Shown: positions 48,458-57,364 of the stretch, one piece after another | Layout: every line of letters starts with the position of its first letter | Numbering within the stretch: position 1 is the stretch's first letter | NCBI RefSeq assembly: GCF_014648415.1 | Contig: NZ_BMRB01000002.1 | Location: forward strand, 145,260 to 209,259 | Origin: Actinokineospora fastidiosa | Lineage (GTDB): Bacteria > Actinomycetota > Actinomycetes > Mycobacteriales > Pseudonocardiaceae | Direction of reading: 5' to 3' | DNA: 64,000 nt | Position numbers and translations under genes: made by a program | Notes under the pieces: generated by a model | The model's database searches: none | What the model saw: only the letters and a program-made list of their open reading frames with translations | What the model was told of the DNA's origin: nothing

Positions 48458-49834
48458 ATGGCGCAGAACGGGTTTTATCCGGTCCGAGTGGACGGTGCGC
48501 TGGACGAACCGCTGTCCCGCGGGCTGTGGCTGGTGAAATGGCTGCTGCTCGTCCCGCACCTGCTGGTGCTGGCCGTGCTGTGGCCCGCGTTCGTCGTGGT
48601 CACCGTCGCGGCGTTCTTCTCCATCCTGGTCACCGGCCGCTACCCCCGTCCCCTGTTCGACTTCACCGTCGGGGTGCTGCGGTGGAGCTGGCGGGTGCAC
48701 TACTACGGCTACGCCGCGCTGGGCACCGACCGCTACCCGCCCTTCACCCTCGCCGACGTCCCGGACTACCCGGCCCGGCTGAGCGTGGACTACCCGGAGC
48801 GGCTCTCGCGCGGACTGGCGCTGGTGAAGACCTGGCTGCTGGCCCTGCCGCACTACCTGGTGGTCGCGCTGTTCGCGGGCGTGGGGTTCGGGACCACCGG
48901 GGACGGGACGGACTTCGCCGTGGCGGGCCTGATCGGGCTGCTCGTCCTCATCGCGGGTGTCGTGCTGCTGTTCACGAAGGCGTACCCGCGGCCCATCCAC
49001 GATTTCGTCATCGGGATGGACAGGTGGGTGGTGCGCGTCGTTGCCTACGCCGCGCTGATGACCGACGAGTACCCACCGTTCCGACTCGACGAAGGCGGTG
49101 TCGAGGCGGGACCCATGCGACCGGCCGCGTCACCGCGCGCCAACGACTGGACCGCGGGCAGGGTCGCGTCCGTCGTCGTGGGCGCGGTCCTGGCCCTGAC
49201 CGCGACCGGCCTGCTCACCGGGGCGGCGGGGATGCTGTGGCTGGACCGCACGCAGCGGGACGCGGACGGCTACCTCGTCGCGCCCGTCACCACGGTGAGC
49301 AGTTCCGGCTACGCGATCACCACCGACGAGCTCACCGTGCACCACGGACTCCCGGTGTCCGACACGCTCGGCCGCGTGCGGATCACGGTCACCGCGACGG
49401 ACCCGGCCGATCCGGTGTTCCTCGGCGTGGGACGCCCATCGGACGTCGACCGGTATCTCGCCGGTGTGGCGCACGGGGTGCTCACCGACGAGGGGTCGAT
49501 CGTCGAACAACCGGGAGCGACCCCGACGGGCGCGGCCGCCGACCAGCGGTACTGGGCCGACTCCGTCCAAGGAGCAGGCAGCCAGACGGTGACCTGGGAG
49601 CCCGCTGACGGGGAGTGGAAGTGGGTCGCGATGAACGCGACCGCCGAGCGCGGCGTGCAGCTGCGGGTGCAGGTCGCGGCGACCCTGCCCGCGCTGCCGT
49701 GGCTCGCCGCCGCCGCGGCGGGCGCGGGCGCCGTCCTGCTCGCGTGCGCGGCGCTGCTGATCGGAGTCGCCGCACACCGTGCGGCCACCCCGCCTGCCCC
49801 TCCCGCTGCGCCGATTCCCGCCACAACACCATGA
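48458..49834 (+). CDS. Membrane protein with duplicated DUF4389 domain
   Basis: A 458-residue protein. Two DUF4389-type units lie in the first ~215 residues: each has PYPxRLSRGL/LDEPLSRGLWLVKWLLLVPH, two hydrophobic helices and an FDFTVGVLRW or HDFVIGMDRW helix ending in a DxYPPF motif. After a polar linker comes a helix (~230-255), an extracellular beta-rich region (~265-400) and a final helix with a Pro/Ala-rich tail. Family function unknown. Two adjacent ATGs occur; the second is better spaced from AAGGAGG, so I use it. Confidence 0.78.
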   Translation: MAQNGFYPVRVDGALDEPLSRGLWLVKWLLLVPHLLVLAVLWPAFVVVTVAAFFSILVTGRYPRPLFDFTVGVLRWSWRVHYYGYAALGTDRYPPFTLADVPDYPARLSVDYPERLSRGLALVKTWLLALPHYLVVALFAGVGFGTTGDGTDFAVAGLIGLLVLIAGVVLLFTKAYPRPIHDFVIGMDRWVVRVVAYAALMTDEYPPFRLDEGGVEAGPMRPAASPRANDWTAGRVASVVVGAVLALTATGLLTGAAGMLWLDRTQRDADGYLVAPVTTVSSSGYAITTDELTVHHGLPVSDTLGRVRITVTATDPADPVFLGVGRPSDVDRYLAGVAHGVLTDEGSIVEQPGATPTGAAADQRYWADSVQGAGSQTVTWEPADGEWKWVAMNATAERGVQLRVQVAATLPALPWLAAAAAGAGAVLLACAALLIGVAAHRAATPPAPPAAPIPATTP

Positions 49835-49853
49835 GGACCCTCCGAGGAGACCA

Positions 49854-50144
49854 GTGAGGCGCACCATGATCTTCAGGGAGCCGGACAACGCGACGACGCC
49901 CCTGTGCGGTTGGCAGCGGCGGGTGGGCAAGCGCCCGTGGCGCTCGCTCAGCCGGGAGCAGCGCGTCGCCGTCATCGTCCTGGCCGCGGCGCAGATCGGC
50001 CTCGCCGTCGCGGCTTGGGCGGACCTGGCGCGCAGACCCGCGTCGGCTGTGCGCGGCGGCAAACGCGGGTGGGCGTGGGCGATAGCGGTGAACTTCGTGG
50101 GACCGATCGCCTATTTCCGCTACGGGAGACGGACTCGGCGCTGA
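49854..50144 (+). CDS. Small PLDc_N-type membrane protein
   Basis: A 96-residue protein with a 40-residue cytosolic leader and two helices resembling the phospholipase D-nuclease N-terminal (PLDc_N) module: VAVIVLAAAQIGLAVAAWAD, then RRPASAVRGGKRGWAWAIAV and PIAYFRYGRR. Such short proteins lack any catalytic domain and have no known role. The GTG at 49854 has GAGGAG upstream; ATG at 49866 is an alternative. Probably the last gene of the second ATPase operon. Confidence 0.75.
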   Translation: MRRTMIFREPDNATTPLCGWQRRVGKRPWRSLSREQRVAVIVLAAAQIGLAVAAWADLARRPASAVRGGKRGWAWAIAVNFVGPIAYFRYGRRTRR

Positions 50145-50202
50145 AGCCCAGCCGCACAACTCGATTGCCGATGTCCGGATCGAACTCAGCTAGGAGAAGC
50201 AC

Positions 50203-51246
50203 ATGAAGGCGCTGCGCTACACCGGTCCTGCGACCATGGAGTGGGTCGACACCGCCGACGCCGCGGTCCAGGAGCCCACCGATGCCCTCGTCCGCGTCGA
50301 CGCGACCACGATCTGCGGCACAGACCTGCACATCCTCAACGGCGACGTGCCCTCCGTCGACCACGGCCGGGTGCTGGGGCACGAGGCCGTCGGCACGGTG
50401 GTCGACGTGGGCGCCGCGGTCTCCGCCGTCGCAGCGGGCGACCGCGTCCTCGTCTCCTGCATCACCTCGTGCGGACGGTGCCGGTTCTGCCGCGAAGCCG
50501 CGTACGGGCAATGCGTCGGCGGTGGCGGCTGGATCCTCGGCAACCGGGTCGACGGCACCCAGGCCGAACTCGTCCGGGTGCCCTTCGCCGACACCTCGAC
50601 CCACCTGCTGCCCGCGGGGCTGTCCACCGAATCCGCGTTGATGCTGTCCGACATCCTGCCCACCGCCTTCGAGGTCGGCGTCCTCAACGGCGCCGTCGCT
50701 CCCGGCGACACCGTCGCCGTCGTCGGCGCCGGACCGATCGGCCTCGCCGCCATCGCCACGGCGCGGCTGTTCAGCCCCGGCGCGATCATCGCGATCGATC
50801 CGGCCGCGCCGAGACGCGACGCGGCCAAGCGCTTCGGCGCCGACCTGGTCGTTGACACCACGACCGACCCGACCTCGGTGGTCATGGCGCGCACCGACGG
50901 CCTCGGGGCGGACGTCGTCATCGAGGCCGTCGGCGTCCCCGCCGCGTTCGAACTGTGCGCCGACCTCGTCCGCCCCGGCGGCCATCTGGCCAACGTCGGC
51001 GTCCACGGCAGCCCAGCGGCGCTGCACCTGGAACGGCTCTGGAACCGCAACATCACCATCACCACCGGACTGGTCGACACCTACTCGACCCCACGGCTAC
51101 TGGCGATGCTCGCCGCCGGACACCTCGACGGCGCCCAGTTCATCACCCACCGCTTCGACCTGGACGACATCGAACACGCCTACGAGGTGTTCTCCCGCCC
51201 CATGGACAGCGGCGCACTCAAGATCGCGCTACACCGCCGGGGTTAG
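50203..51246 (+). CDS. Zinc-dependent alcohol dehydrogenase
   Basis: A 347-residue medium-chain dehydrogenase. The catalytic zinc region is ICGTDLHIL (C38) and GHEAVGTVVDVG; the structural zinc lobe has four cysteines in CITSCGRCRFCREAAYGQC. The NAD domain contains VAVVGAGPIGLAAIA and an acidic residue after the second strand (AIDPAAPRR), favouring NAD(H). Closest in character to formaldehyde/isopropanol-type or glutathione-independent dehydrogenases; substrate unknown. Could support ethanol or alcohol fermentation in the anaerobic programme. GGAGAAG precedes the ATG. Confidence 0.9.
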   Translation: MKALRYTGPATMEWVDTADAAVQEPTDALVRVDATTICGTDLHILNGDVPSVDHGRVLGHEAVGTVVDVGAAVSAVAAGDRVLVSCITSCGRCRFCREAAYGQCVGGGGWILGNRVDGTQAELVRVPFADTSTHLLPAGLSTESALMLSDILPTAFEVGVLNGAVAPGDTVAVVGAGPIGLAAIATARLFSPGAIIAIDPAAPRRDAAKRFGADLVVDTTTDPTSVVMARTDGLGADVVIEAVGVPAAFELCADLVRPGGHLANVGVHGSPAALHLERLWNRNITITTGLVDTYSTPRLLAMLAAGHLDGAQFITHRFDLDDIEHAYEVFSRPMDSGALKIALHRRG

Positions 51247-51362
51247 GGGCGATCAGTGGTCGGGGTCGCCGCGGCGAATGAGCCGGAGCCAGGACGTCCT
51301 GATCTGCGTCGCAGCGATTCGCTCTGCGGATCACGGCCACGCTAGAGAGCCGATCGCCCGAT

Positions 51363-51399
51363 GCCCTGCCCTGCCGGATATCGCCCGGTAGGGCAGGGC
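51363..51399. terminator. Hairpin downstream of alcohol dehydrogenase
   Basis: Arms GCCCTGCCCTGCCGG and CCGGTAGGGCAGGGC pair at 14 of 15 positions across a 7-base loop. It lies 116 bp after the dehydrogenase stop and 313 bp from the end of the next minus-strand gene. The stretch 51247-51712 shows no supported gene. Confidence 0.6.
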
Positions 51400-51712
51400 G
51401 CGGTCCCTTTGAACTCAACCTGGCCTTGCACCTTGCACCTGTTTCGCGAGCGAGCGTCGGACAACCGGGGCGGGGCCGCAGCTCGGCGGCCCCGCCCCGG
51501 TCATATTCGCGATGCGTCCCCTGCCAGCGCACCGCGGTGGCCTGCTCGATCACAACAAGCGCTACACCACACACTTCACCGCAAGACGCCTGGTGGGCAC
51601 ACCGACCAAAGTCCTCTCCATAACGGGACCTACGCACGCGCTCATTCACTGTATGCGACGTCCCGCCCAAGGATCCTCGCGCCGGTGACAAATCAGGCAT
51701 CGGGTGCGGGTG

Positions 51713-51901
51713 TTATCCCGCCTTCCCCGGAAGCAGTCGCGTCGCGGCACGCACGAGCAATGGAAGATCGAGGGCAGTCACCACGACCGACAACACCTCG
51801 CCCACCGAAGCACCGTCAGGGTCCTCAGATCTCCGCGCGGAGGCGAGCACAACGATCACGAGCAGAGCAAGAAAAGCCGGGCGATACCGCGGTCTGTTCA
51901 T
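51713..51901 (-). CDS. Small single-helix membrane protein
   Basis: A 62-residue protein beginning MNRPRYRPAFLALLVIVVLA, with one N-terminal hydrophobic helix and a second mildly hydrophobic segment (EVLSVVVTALDLPLLVRAA). GGAGG sits six bases before the ATG, which is the main reason to accept it. No family recognised. It lies 43 bp downstream of the GAF protein gene on the same strand and may share its transcript. Confidence 0.55.
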   Translation of the reverse strand: MNRPRYRPAFLALLVIVVLASARRSEDPDGASVGEVLSVVVTALDLPLLVRAATRLLPGKAG

Positions 51902-51944
51902 TCCGAACCTCCTCCGAGTCGGACTCCTCGTCGTCCCCGTCCAC

Positions 51945-52643
51945 TCATCTCGACATGCCCTCGAGCCCGAAGACGAGCGAGCGCAGCGAGCCCGCTGCCC
52001 CATCGATGCGGGCGGCGACCTGCAGCATGCGCCTGCGGACCATGGAGTTCCGGGCGATGGTGACGGTGTTCTGCAGGGCCAGCCCGACGGCGATCAGTTC
52101 GGGCAGGACCGCTGCCCGCAGCCCGTTCGCGATCCGCTCCCGGTCGTCGGCGACCGCGCGGACCCGCTCGGCCTCGACCTGCTGCCGAAGGGCCGCCAAG
52201 GCCGCTCCGTGGTCCACGAGCCTTCGGAGGAGCGCGAGGTGCTCCTCACCGAAGGGTGGATCGGCGGCATACCGGACAAGGACCAGCACGGCAGGCACCA
52301 CGCGATCGTCGGCGACAGTCAGCAGAGCGGTCGAACCGAGCCCGCGTGGACAAGCCGATGTTCCGTCGAGCACACCCGCCGCCACGGGGTCCGGGCTGAT
52401 CCGGTTCGCCGACGCGGTGAACACCCGACTGACCAGACTGTCCCGGCCCGCCACCCGACGGATCGCACGGTGGTCTTGCCCAGCCAGCACGGACAGCCGG
52501 ACACCGCCGTCCGCGCTCGGCCTGCCGACGGCCACGAGCGCGGCATCGGTGGCGGTCCGCGCGGCGCGACCGATGGGCGACAGTGGCTCCGGCGGCGGCT
52601 CCGCGCCCAGCATCGCATCGACGAGCTCGATGGTCGCTCTCAC
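51945..52643 (-). CDS. GAF-domain protein with degenerate kinase helix
   Basis: A 232-residue protein. Residues ~1-150 resemble a GAF domain (SVLAGQDHRAIRRVAGRDSLVS, then TALLTVADDRVVPAVLVLV). Residues ~165-230 align with the HisKA_3 dimerisation helices of DevS-type kinases: DRERIANGLRAAVLPELIAV against [20 protein letters not shown] in the mycobacterial enzyme. The phospho-acceptor histidine is replaced by R176, and there is no ATPase domain. It cannot be a kinase but could dimerise with one, or bind a ligand. I chose the GTG at 52643 with GGAGG five bases upstream over a TTG at 52697. Confidence 0.72.
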   Translation of the reverse strand: MRATIELVDAMLGAEPPPEPLSPIGRAARTATDAALVAVGRPSADGGVRLSVLAGQDHRAIRRVAGRDSLVSRVFTASANRISPDPVAAGVLDGTSACPRGLGSTALLTVADDRVVPAVLVLVRYAADPPFGEEHLALLRRLVDHGAALAALRQQVEAERVRAVADDRERIANGLRAAVLPELIAVGLALQNTVTIARNSMVRRRMLQVAARIDGAAGSLRSLVFGLEGMSR

Positions 52644-52757
52644 CCATACCTCCGCCAGGCCAAGCGACCAGGAACCGGTGGAATCGTTGTAGGACAACCT
52701 TCCTCCAACTTCATGACACGACCGCGGGACTCGTCGCCCGCGATCACGGCCGCGGCT

Positions 52758-52934
52758 CTATCGCAAGAGGTCCGCGGCATGCACAGCGGCAGGCAGGATG
52801 GCCGCCGCGATCCCGAGTCCCACGACCAGGACGACAACCACGAAGCGGACGAGGTCACGCCCCAGCGTTCGCCCGCGGCCGCAGCGGGCTCTGGTGAGCC
52901 CGACGTCGCCGAGGCCGGATCGGGTCATCGCCAT
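52758..52934 (-). CDS. Possible small membrane protein
   Basis: A 58-residue frame starting MAMTRSGLGDVGLTRARCGR with a basic N-terminal half and one strong hydrophobic helix (VRFVVVVLVVGLGIAAAILP) near the C-terminus, a plausible tail-anchored protein. The Shine-Dalgarno is poor and no family is recognised. Similar in layout to the small protein at 51713-51901. Low confidence. Confidence 0.35.
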   Translation of the reverse strand: MAMTRSGLGDVGLTRARCGRGRTLGRDLVRFVVVVLVVGLGIAAAILPAAVHAADLLR

Positions 52935-53654
52935 CGCGCCGCCGATCCGAGGCCTTCGGCGCTCTGCCCGCACCACTGCGTCCCTAAGCCCACAGGCGCC
53001 GTCACTGCGCTCCGAGGGCTGATCCCGCCAGCCATCCCACGCCTCCCTCATTCCAATGTGGGAACTTCGCGACAATTTGAGCGAACAGGCGCCGGACACG
53101 CGCGATAACGCATATCCCAGCCACCCCGACTAGCTGTGGACTGTGCCCGGCGCCCGCAGCGGCCCGTCTCCCCTGACCGCCATGACGAATATGGCCGACC
53201 CGATCCGGATCCATCGCCACCCATCCCGGGTGGTTTGTCCCGCCGTTGAGCGAAGGAGCGGCCGAGCCGACGAACACCTGTGTCACCCGCATCGGGTGAC
53301 ACAGGAAAAATTCGACCTGCCGCCCCCGTTTCCGCGCACCACACGGGCTGCTCTAAATCCCGTTCCACGATCACGAGAGACGAAGATCACAAATCGCCAG
53401 TATCCCCATCGACGCAGGTGACGGGGGCGGCGGCGGGCGTTCCCAGTTTTCGCACCTAACGGCGTTCCGCTCAGGTTCCCGGGTCTAGCTGGCCCTTCCC
53501 CGGTGCTCACTCATTTCGCCCGCAGAAGGTGAGGTTCGCACCCGTCGTGCGCCGATGTACTCAGCCGTGCCGACCGCTACCCGCCATCATGCGCGGTTGA
53601 AAGGCGAATCCGCCGAGTAGAAACCGTCCGAGCACCTGATAGGAGCGCGATCGA
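52935..53654. other. Long intergenic stretch
   Basis: No supported gene in about 720 bp. Short open frames on both strands lack ribosome binding sites. The stretch contains a perfect 13-bp palindrome at 53277-53305 and presumably the promoter of the LAL regulator. A-rich patches (GAAAAATT near 53306) stand out against the GC-rich background. Confidence 0.5.
53277..53305. promoter_or_regulatory. Perfect 13-bp palindrome
   Basis: CCTGTGTCACCCG and CGGGTGACACAGG are exact reverse complements separated by CAT. There is no T-tract, so an operator or a protected hairpin is more likely than a terminator. It lies 350 bp before the LAL regulator and upstream of the small minus-strand genes. Confidence 0.5.
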
Positions 53655-56264
53655 ATGCAGGACGACAACGCAGTCCGGAGCCAGCTCGTGCGGGCACCGA
53701 GCACCCACGCCTCGGTTCTGCCCACGAAAATCCGCGTCCCGGACGTGCAGCCGGTGCGGCCATGGCGGGACCGCATCGCGGCGATCCTGGACCGAGCGGT
53801 CGATGACCTCGCTGTGGCCGGATCGGTGATCGTCATCGATGGACCCCCGGGCGCAGGCAAGACAACCGCGGCGGCGAGTTGGGCGAACGATGCGATGGAG
53901 CGGGGTGATGACGTCCGCTGGGCAACGCTGGACCAGCGGGACAACGACACGTGCACCCTGTGGACGACGGTCGAGGCCGCGTTGCGCCTCACAGGACGGG
54001 ACGGGGAGCAGGACGACCGGACGGCGTCGTTGCCGTCGTTGTCGTCAGTCCTAGCAGCTCTCCATCGTCCTACCGTCCTCATCCTCGACGATGTGCATGA
54101 ACTGCGGTCACCCGCGGTCCAAGACGACTTCGTGCGGTTCGTGCGCACCGTTCCCGACACACTGCGACTGGTCCTGGTCGGCCGACGACCTGGCCTTCGG
54201 CTGTCCCGTCTGCGATTGGAAGGCCGCGTCCTGGAGATAGCGGGCGACGTCCTCGCGTTCGACCAGGACGAGGCCGAGTCGCTGCTCGACCAGCACGGCC
54301 TGCGACTTCCTCCCGAGGGTCTCGCGGAGTTGATGGCCCACACCCGCGGGTGGGCCGCCGGACTGCGGATGGCGGCGCTCTGGCTGGCCGATGATCCCAC
54401 TCGCGCGACCACGATCGCCGCGTTTCCCACCGGGGCCCCGCTCGTGGCCGAATACCTCAACGAGGAGGTGCTCGCCGACCAGTCCCCCCGAGCCCGACAC
54501 GTCCTCATGGCCACCAGCATCTGCGACACCGTGCACCCGCGCCTGGCCACCGAACTGTCAGGACAGCGGAATGTCGACGTCCTTCTGCACCAGTTGGCAG
54601 GAGAGAACAACCTGATCACCCGATCCGGTCCCGGTGGACAGACGTACCATTACCACCCGCTGCTACGCAGCCACCTCCGCAGCGAACTCGCCAGGACCAG
54701 GCCGGGCGCCCCGGATCATCTGCACCGGGTGGCGGCGCGCTGGTTTCGCGCCGAGGGCGACACCGGCGCCGCGCTGCGACACGCGCGGCAGGCGCGGGAC
54801 AGCAAACTCACCGTGGACCTCATCGCGTCCCACGGTGTCCAGGAGATCCTCAACGGCAACTCCGACGTCGTACGCGAGGCGATCGACTGCCTTCCTGACG
54901 GGAGGGTCGACAGGCACGCGTCGGTGGTGGCGGCCCTGGCCGCGTTGGACGCCCGTGACGCGGCCGCGGCCGACGTCCACCTCACCCGGCTCATGACCGA
55001 GCGCCGAGCGCCGCTGTCCCGGCGAACCCGGCTTCTGCTCGACGCCGCTCTGCTCCAGCGCACCCACCTCGGGCCAAGTGTGCGGCTGCCCCGGCACGAG
55101 CGCCCACTGTCCAGTGGTGACGAGGCGACCGACGTTCTCCTCCTGCTGGCTGCCGGAACCACTCGATTGTGGTCCGGGGACCCGCAGGGCGCGGAGACCG
55201 AGTTGAGCCGGGCGGCGGAGTTGACGGACAGACCGCACTACGGGTGGGCGCACCTGCAGGCCATGTCCCACTTGTCTGTCGCCTTCGCGCTTACTGGGAA
55301 CGTTGTCGGACTGGCCGACCGCGCGCGGCGCGCGCTGCGGTTCGCCGCCGAGCACGGGTGGGACCGCACCTGGCCGTGCGCCGCGCCGTATGCCGCGCTC
55401 GCCGCTCTCAGTTACCACCAGGGCGACGGTGTCCGGGCCGGGGACCTGATCGCCATGGCCGCGGAACTCCTGCCCCAGGAATCGGAGCCGCCGGTCGCCC
55501 TTGCCGTGCTGTGCATACGGGCCTTCATCGAATTCGACGTGGCCGCGGAACCGCACGGGGTCGTCGGCATCGCGACCGGCCAGTGGCACGCGCTGTCAGG
55601 ACGACACAGGTGTCCTCAGGTCGTCGCCGTCCTGGCACCGACCCTGGCCCGGATGTCGCTGCAGGTGGAAGAGCCCGCCTGGGCCGAAGCGCTCGCCGAC
55701 GACGTGCGCGGAACCCTCGACCAGCACGCGGAGCTCTCCCTGCTCCAGGCCGCCATCCACGCCCACCACGGCCGTTCCGCGCGGGCACGGCGCTGTCTCG
55801 CCCCCGTCCTCGCGGGTGACCTGGCCCCGCTGACCCCACTGGCCCTGGTCGAGAGCTGGGTGCTGGAGGCCGCATTGGCCGATCGCGCGGGCGACGCCCA
55901 CCGCGCGCACCAGGCCGTGTCCTCGGCTCTCCATGCCGCCGAACCGCTTGGCGTGACCCGCCTGTTCCGACCCGTGCGCGATGTCCTCGCCCAGGGCGTG
56001 GGCCGCTTCGGTCGCGCCGACCGCTTCGGGCACACCGTGCTGTCATCCCTTCCCGCGCAGAAGGCCATACCCGACCCCCTGACCAGCCGGGAGCGCGACC
56101 TCCTGGTCGAACTCCCGTCCATGCGCACGGTCGAGGAGATCGCCGAGTCGATGTACCTTTCGGCCAACACGGTCAAGACCCACCTGCGCAGCATCTACCG
56201 CAAGCTGGGGGTGCGACAGCGCCGCGACGCGGTCACCACCGCCCGACAGCTCGGCCTGCTGTGA
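53655..56264 (+). CDS. LAL/MalT-type LuxR family transcriptional regulator
   Basis: An 869-residue STAND-type regulator. The P-loop GPPGAGKTT is at 63-71 and the Walker B-like TVLILDDVHEL at ~138-148. An NTPase and winged-helix region is followed by a long helical-repeat region (~390-800) and a C-terminal LuxR helix-turn-helix (LTSRERDLLVELPSM, then EIAESMYLSANTVKTHLRSI). Such proteins oligomerise on binding ATP and an inducer. The inducer and target genes are not evident; it is not a DevR-type response regulator because it has no receiver domain. Upstream is a long gap with a perfect palindrome that could be its operator. Confidence 0.88.
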   Translation: MQDDNAVRSQLVRAPSTHASVLPTKIRVPDVQPVRPWRDRIAAILDRAVDDLAVAGSVIVIDGPPGAGKTTAAASWANDAMERGDDVRWATLDQRDNDTCTLWTTVEAALRLTGRDGEQDDRTASLPSLSSVLAALHRPTVLILDDVHELRSPAVQDDFVRFVRTVPDTLRLVLVGRRPGLRLSRLRLEGRVLEIAGDVLAFDQDEAESLLDQHGLRLPPEGLAELMAHTRGWAAGLRMAALWLADDPTRATTIAAFPTGAPLVAEYLNEEVLADQSPRARHVLMATSICDTVHPRLATELSGQRNVDVLLHQLAGENNLITRSGPGGQTYHYHPLLRSHLRSELARTRPGAPDHLHRVAARWFRAEGDTGAALRHARQARDSKLTVDLIASHGVQEILNGNSDVVREAIDCLPDGRVDRHASVVAALAALDARDAAAADVHLTRLMTERRAPLSRRTRLLLDAALLQRTHLGPSVRLPRHERPLSSGDEATDVLLLLAAGTTRLWSGDPQGAETELSRAAELTDRPHYGWAHLQAMSHLSVAFALTGNVVGLADRARRALRFAAEHGWDRTWPCAAPYAALAALSYHQGDGVRAGDLIAMAAELLPQESEPPVALAVLCIRAFIEFDVAAEPHGVVGIATGQWHALSGRHRCPQVVAVLAPTLARMSLQVEEPAWAEALADDVRGTLDQHAELSLLQAAIHAHHGRSARARRCLAPVLAGDLAPLTPLALVESWVLEAALADRAGDAHRAHQAVSSALHAAEPLGVTRLFRPVRDVLAQGVGRFGRADRFGHTVLSSLPAQKAIPDPLTSRERDLLVELPSMRTVEEIAESMYLSANTVKTHLRSIYRKLGVRQRRDAVTTARQLGLL

Positions 56265-56343
56265 AGACGCCTTCCCCGCCTCGGCTCCGACGACCGTCGT
56301 CGGGCGGACTGTCGATCGCGCGACGCTCCAGGAATCGGGCGGA

Positions 56344-57339
56344 CTAGCCGTCGGCGATAAGCCGAATCAGATCGACGGTGCGGTTGGCGTATCCCCATTC
56401 GTTGTCATACCAGCCGAACACCTTGACCAGGTGGCCGCGAGCACGGGTGAGCGGGCCGTCGATCACGCACGAGGCCGGGTCTCCCACGATGTCACGGGAG
56501 ACGATAGGGGCAGTGGAATAGCGCAGCACGTTTCGGAGCTGGTGCTCCGCCGCTTCGGCGAAGGCGGCGTTGACCTCGTCGGCGGCCACCGAGCGGGACA
56601 GCTCGACCGTCAGGTCGGTCAGCGAGCCGTCCTCCACCGGCACGCGGACGGCGACTCCGTCGAGCCTGCCCCGCAGTTCGGGAAGGACCTCGCCGACCGC
56701 GGCCGCGGCCCCGGTGGTGGTGGGGATGATGTTCACCGCGGCCGAACGCGCCCGCCGCGCGTCCTTGTGTGGTCCGTCGAGCAGGTTCTGGTCGTTGGTG
56801 TAGCTGTGGACCGTGGTCATGAGAGCGTGCTCAACCCCGAAAGCCGTGTGGAGCACGCGCACCATCGGCGCCAGGCAGTTGGTCGTGCACGAGGCGTTGG
56901 ATATGACGCGGTGACGCACTGGATCGAAGGTGTGGTCATTCACCCCGAGCACGATCGTCGCGTCCACTCCCCTGCCGGGCGCGGTGATCAGCACCCGGTC
57001 CGCACCAGCGCGCAGGTGCGCGGCCGCGGCGTCGCGGGTGCGGAACCGCCCGGTCGCCTCGACGACGAGGTCGACGCCCAGTTCGCGCCACGGCAGCTGT
57101 TCCGGGTCCGGCAGCGCGGTCACCCGCAGAGTCGTGTCGGCGAAGGACATCCAGTCCGTGCCGGACTCGATACGCGGCCCCCATGGACCGTAGGTCGAGT
57201 CGTGGCGCAGCAGATGCGCGAGGGTTTCCGGCGTGGCCAGGTCGTTGACGGCGACGATGTCGATGTCCTCGGCACGGTCTGCCACGGCCCGCAGAACGGC
57301 TCGACCCATCCTGCCGAATCCATTGACGGCGATCCTCAT
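56344..57339 (-). CDS. gap: Glyceraldehyde-3-phosphate dehydrogenase
   Basis: A 331-residue GAPDH. The NAD site NGFGRMGR is at 6-13, the catalytic cysteine is C151 in SNASCTTNCLAP, and the histidine is in MTTVHSYTNDQ. The segment usually read as TGAAKAV is TGAAAAVG here, so the lysine is replaced, and the PVEDGSLTDL region departs from the common P-x-P-x-x-S-V form. It is therefore probably a second, divergent GAPDH rather than the main glycolytic copy, which in actinomycetes lies beside pgk. It could process the glyceraldehyde-3-P made by phosphoketolase. 25 bp from the ABC permease gene. Confidence 0.9.
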   Translation of the reverse strand: MRIAVNGFGRMGRAVLRAVADRAEDIDIVAVNDLATPETLAHLLRHDSTYGPWGPRIESGTDWMSFADTTLRVTALPDPEQLPWRELGVDLVVEATGRFRTRDAAAAHLRAGADRVLITAPGRGVDATIVLGVNDHTFDPVRHRVISNASCTTNCLAPMVRVLHTAFGVEHALMTTVHSYTNDQNLLDGPHKDARRARSAAVNIIPTTTGAAAAVGEVLPELRGRLDGVAVRVPVEDGSLTDLTVELSRSVAADEVNAAFAEAAEHQLRNVLRYSTAPIVSRDIVGDPASCVIDGPLTRARGHLVKVFGWYDNEWGYANRTVDLIRLIADG

Positions 57340-57364
57340 GACCGCTCCCTTCGTGTCGATCTGG

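Noticed and set aside
51218-51700. Open frame of 160 codons on the minus strand downstream of the alcohol dehydrogenase
   Set aside because: No ribosome binding site, no recognisable fold, runs through the hairpin at 51363-51399 and overlaps the dehydrogenase end.
53143-53510. Short frames on both strands in the gap before the LAL regulator
   Set aside because: No good starts or family resemblance; the palindrome at 53277 lies inside them.
53655-56264. LAL regulator as the missing DevR partner of the two kinases
   Set aside because: It has a P-loop NTPase and LuxR helix-turn-helix but no receiver domain with a phospho-acceptor aspartate, so it is not a two-component response regulator.
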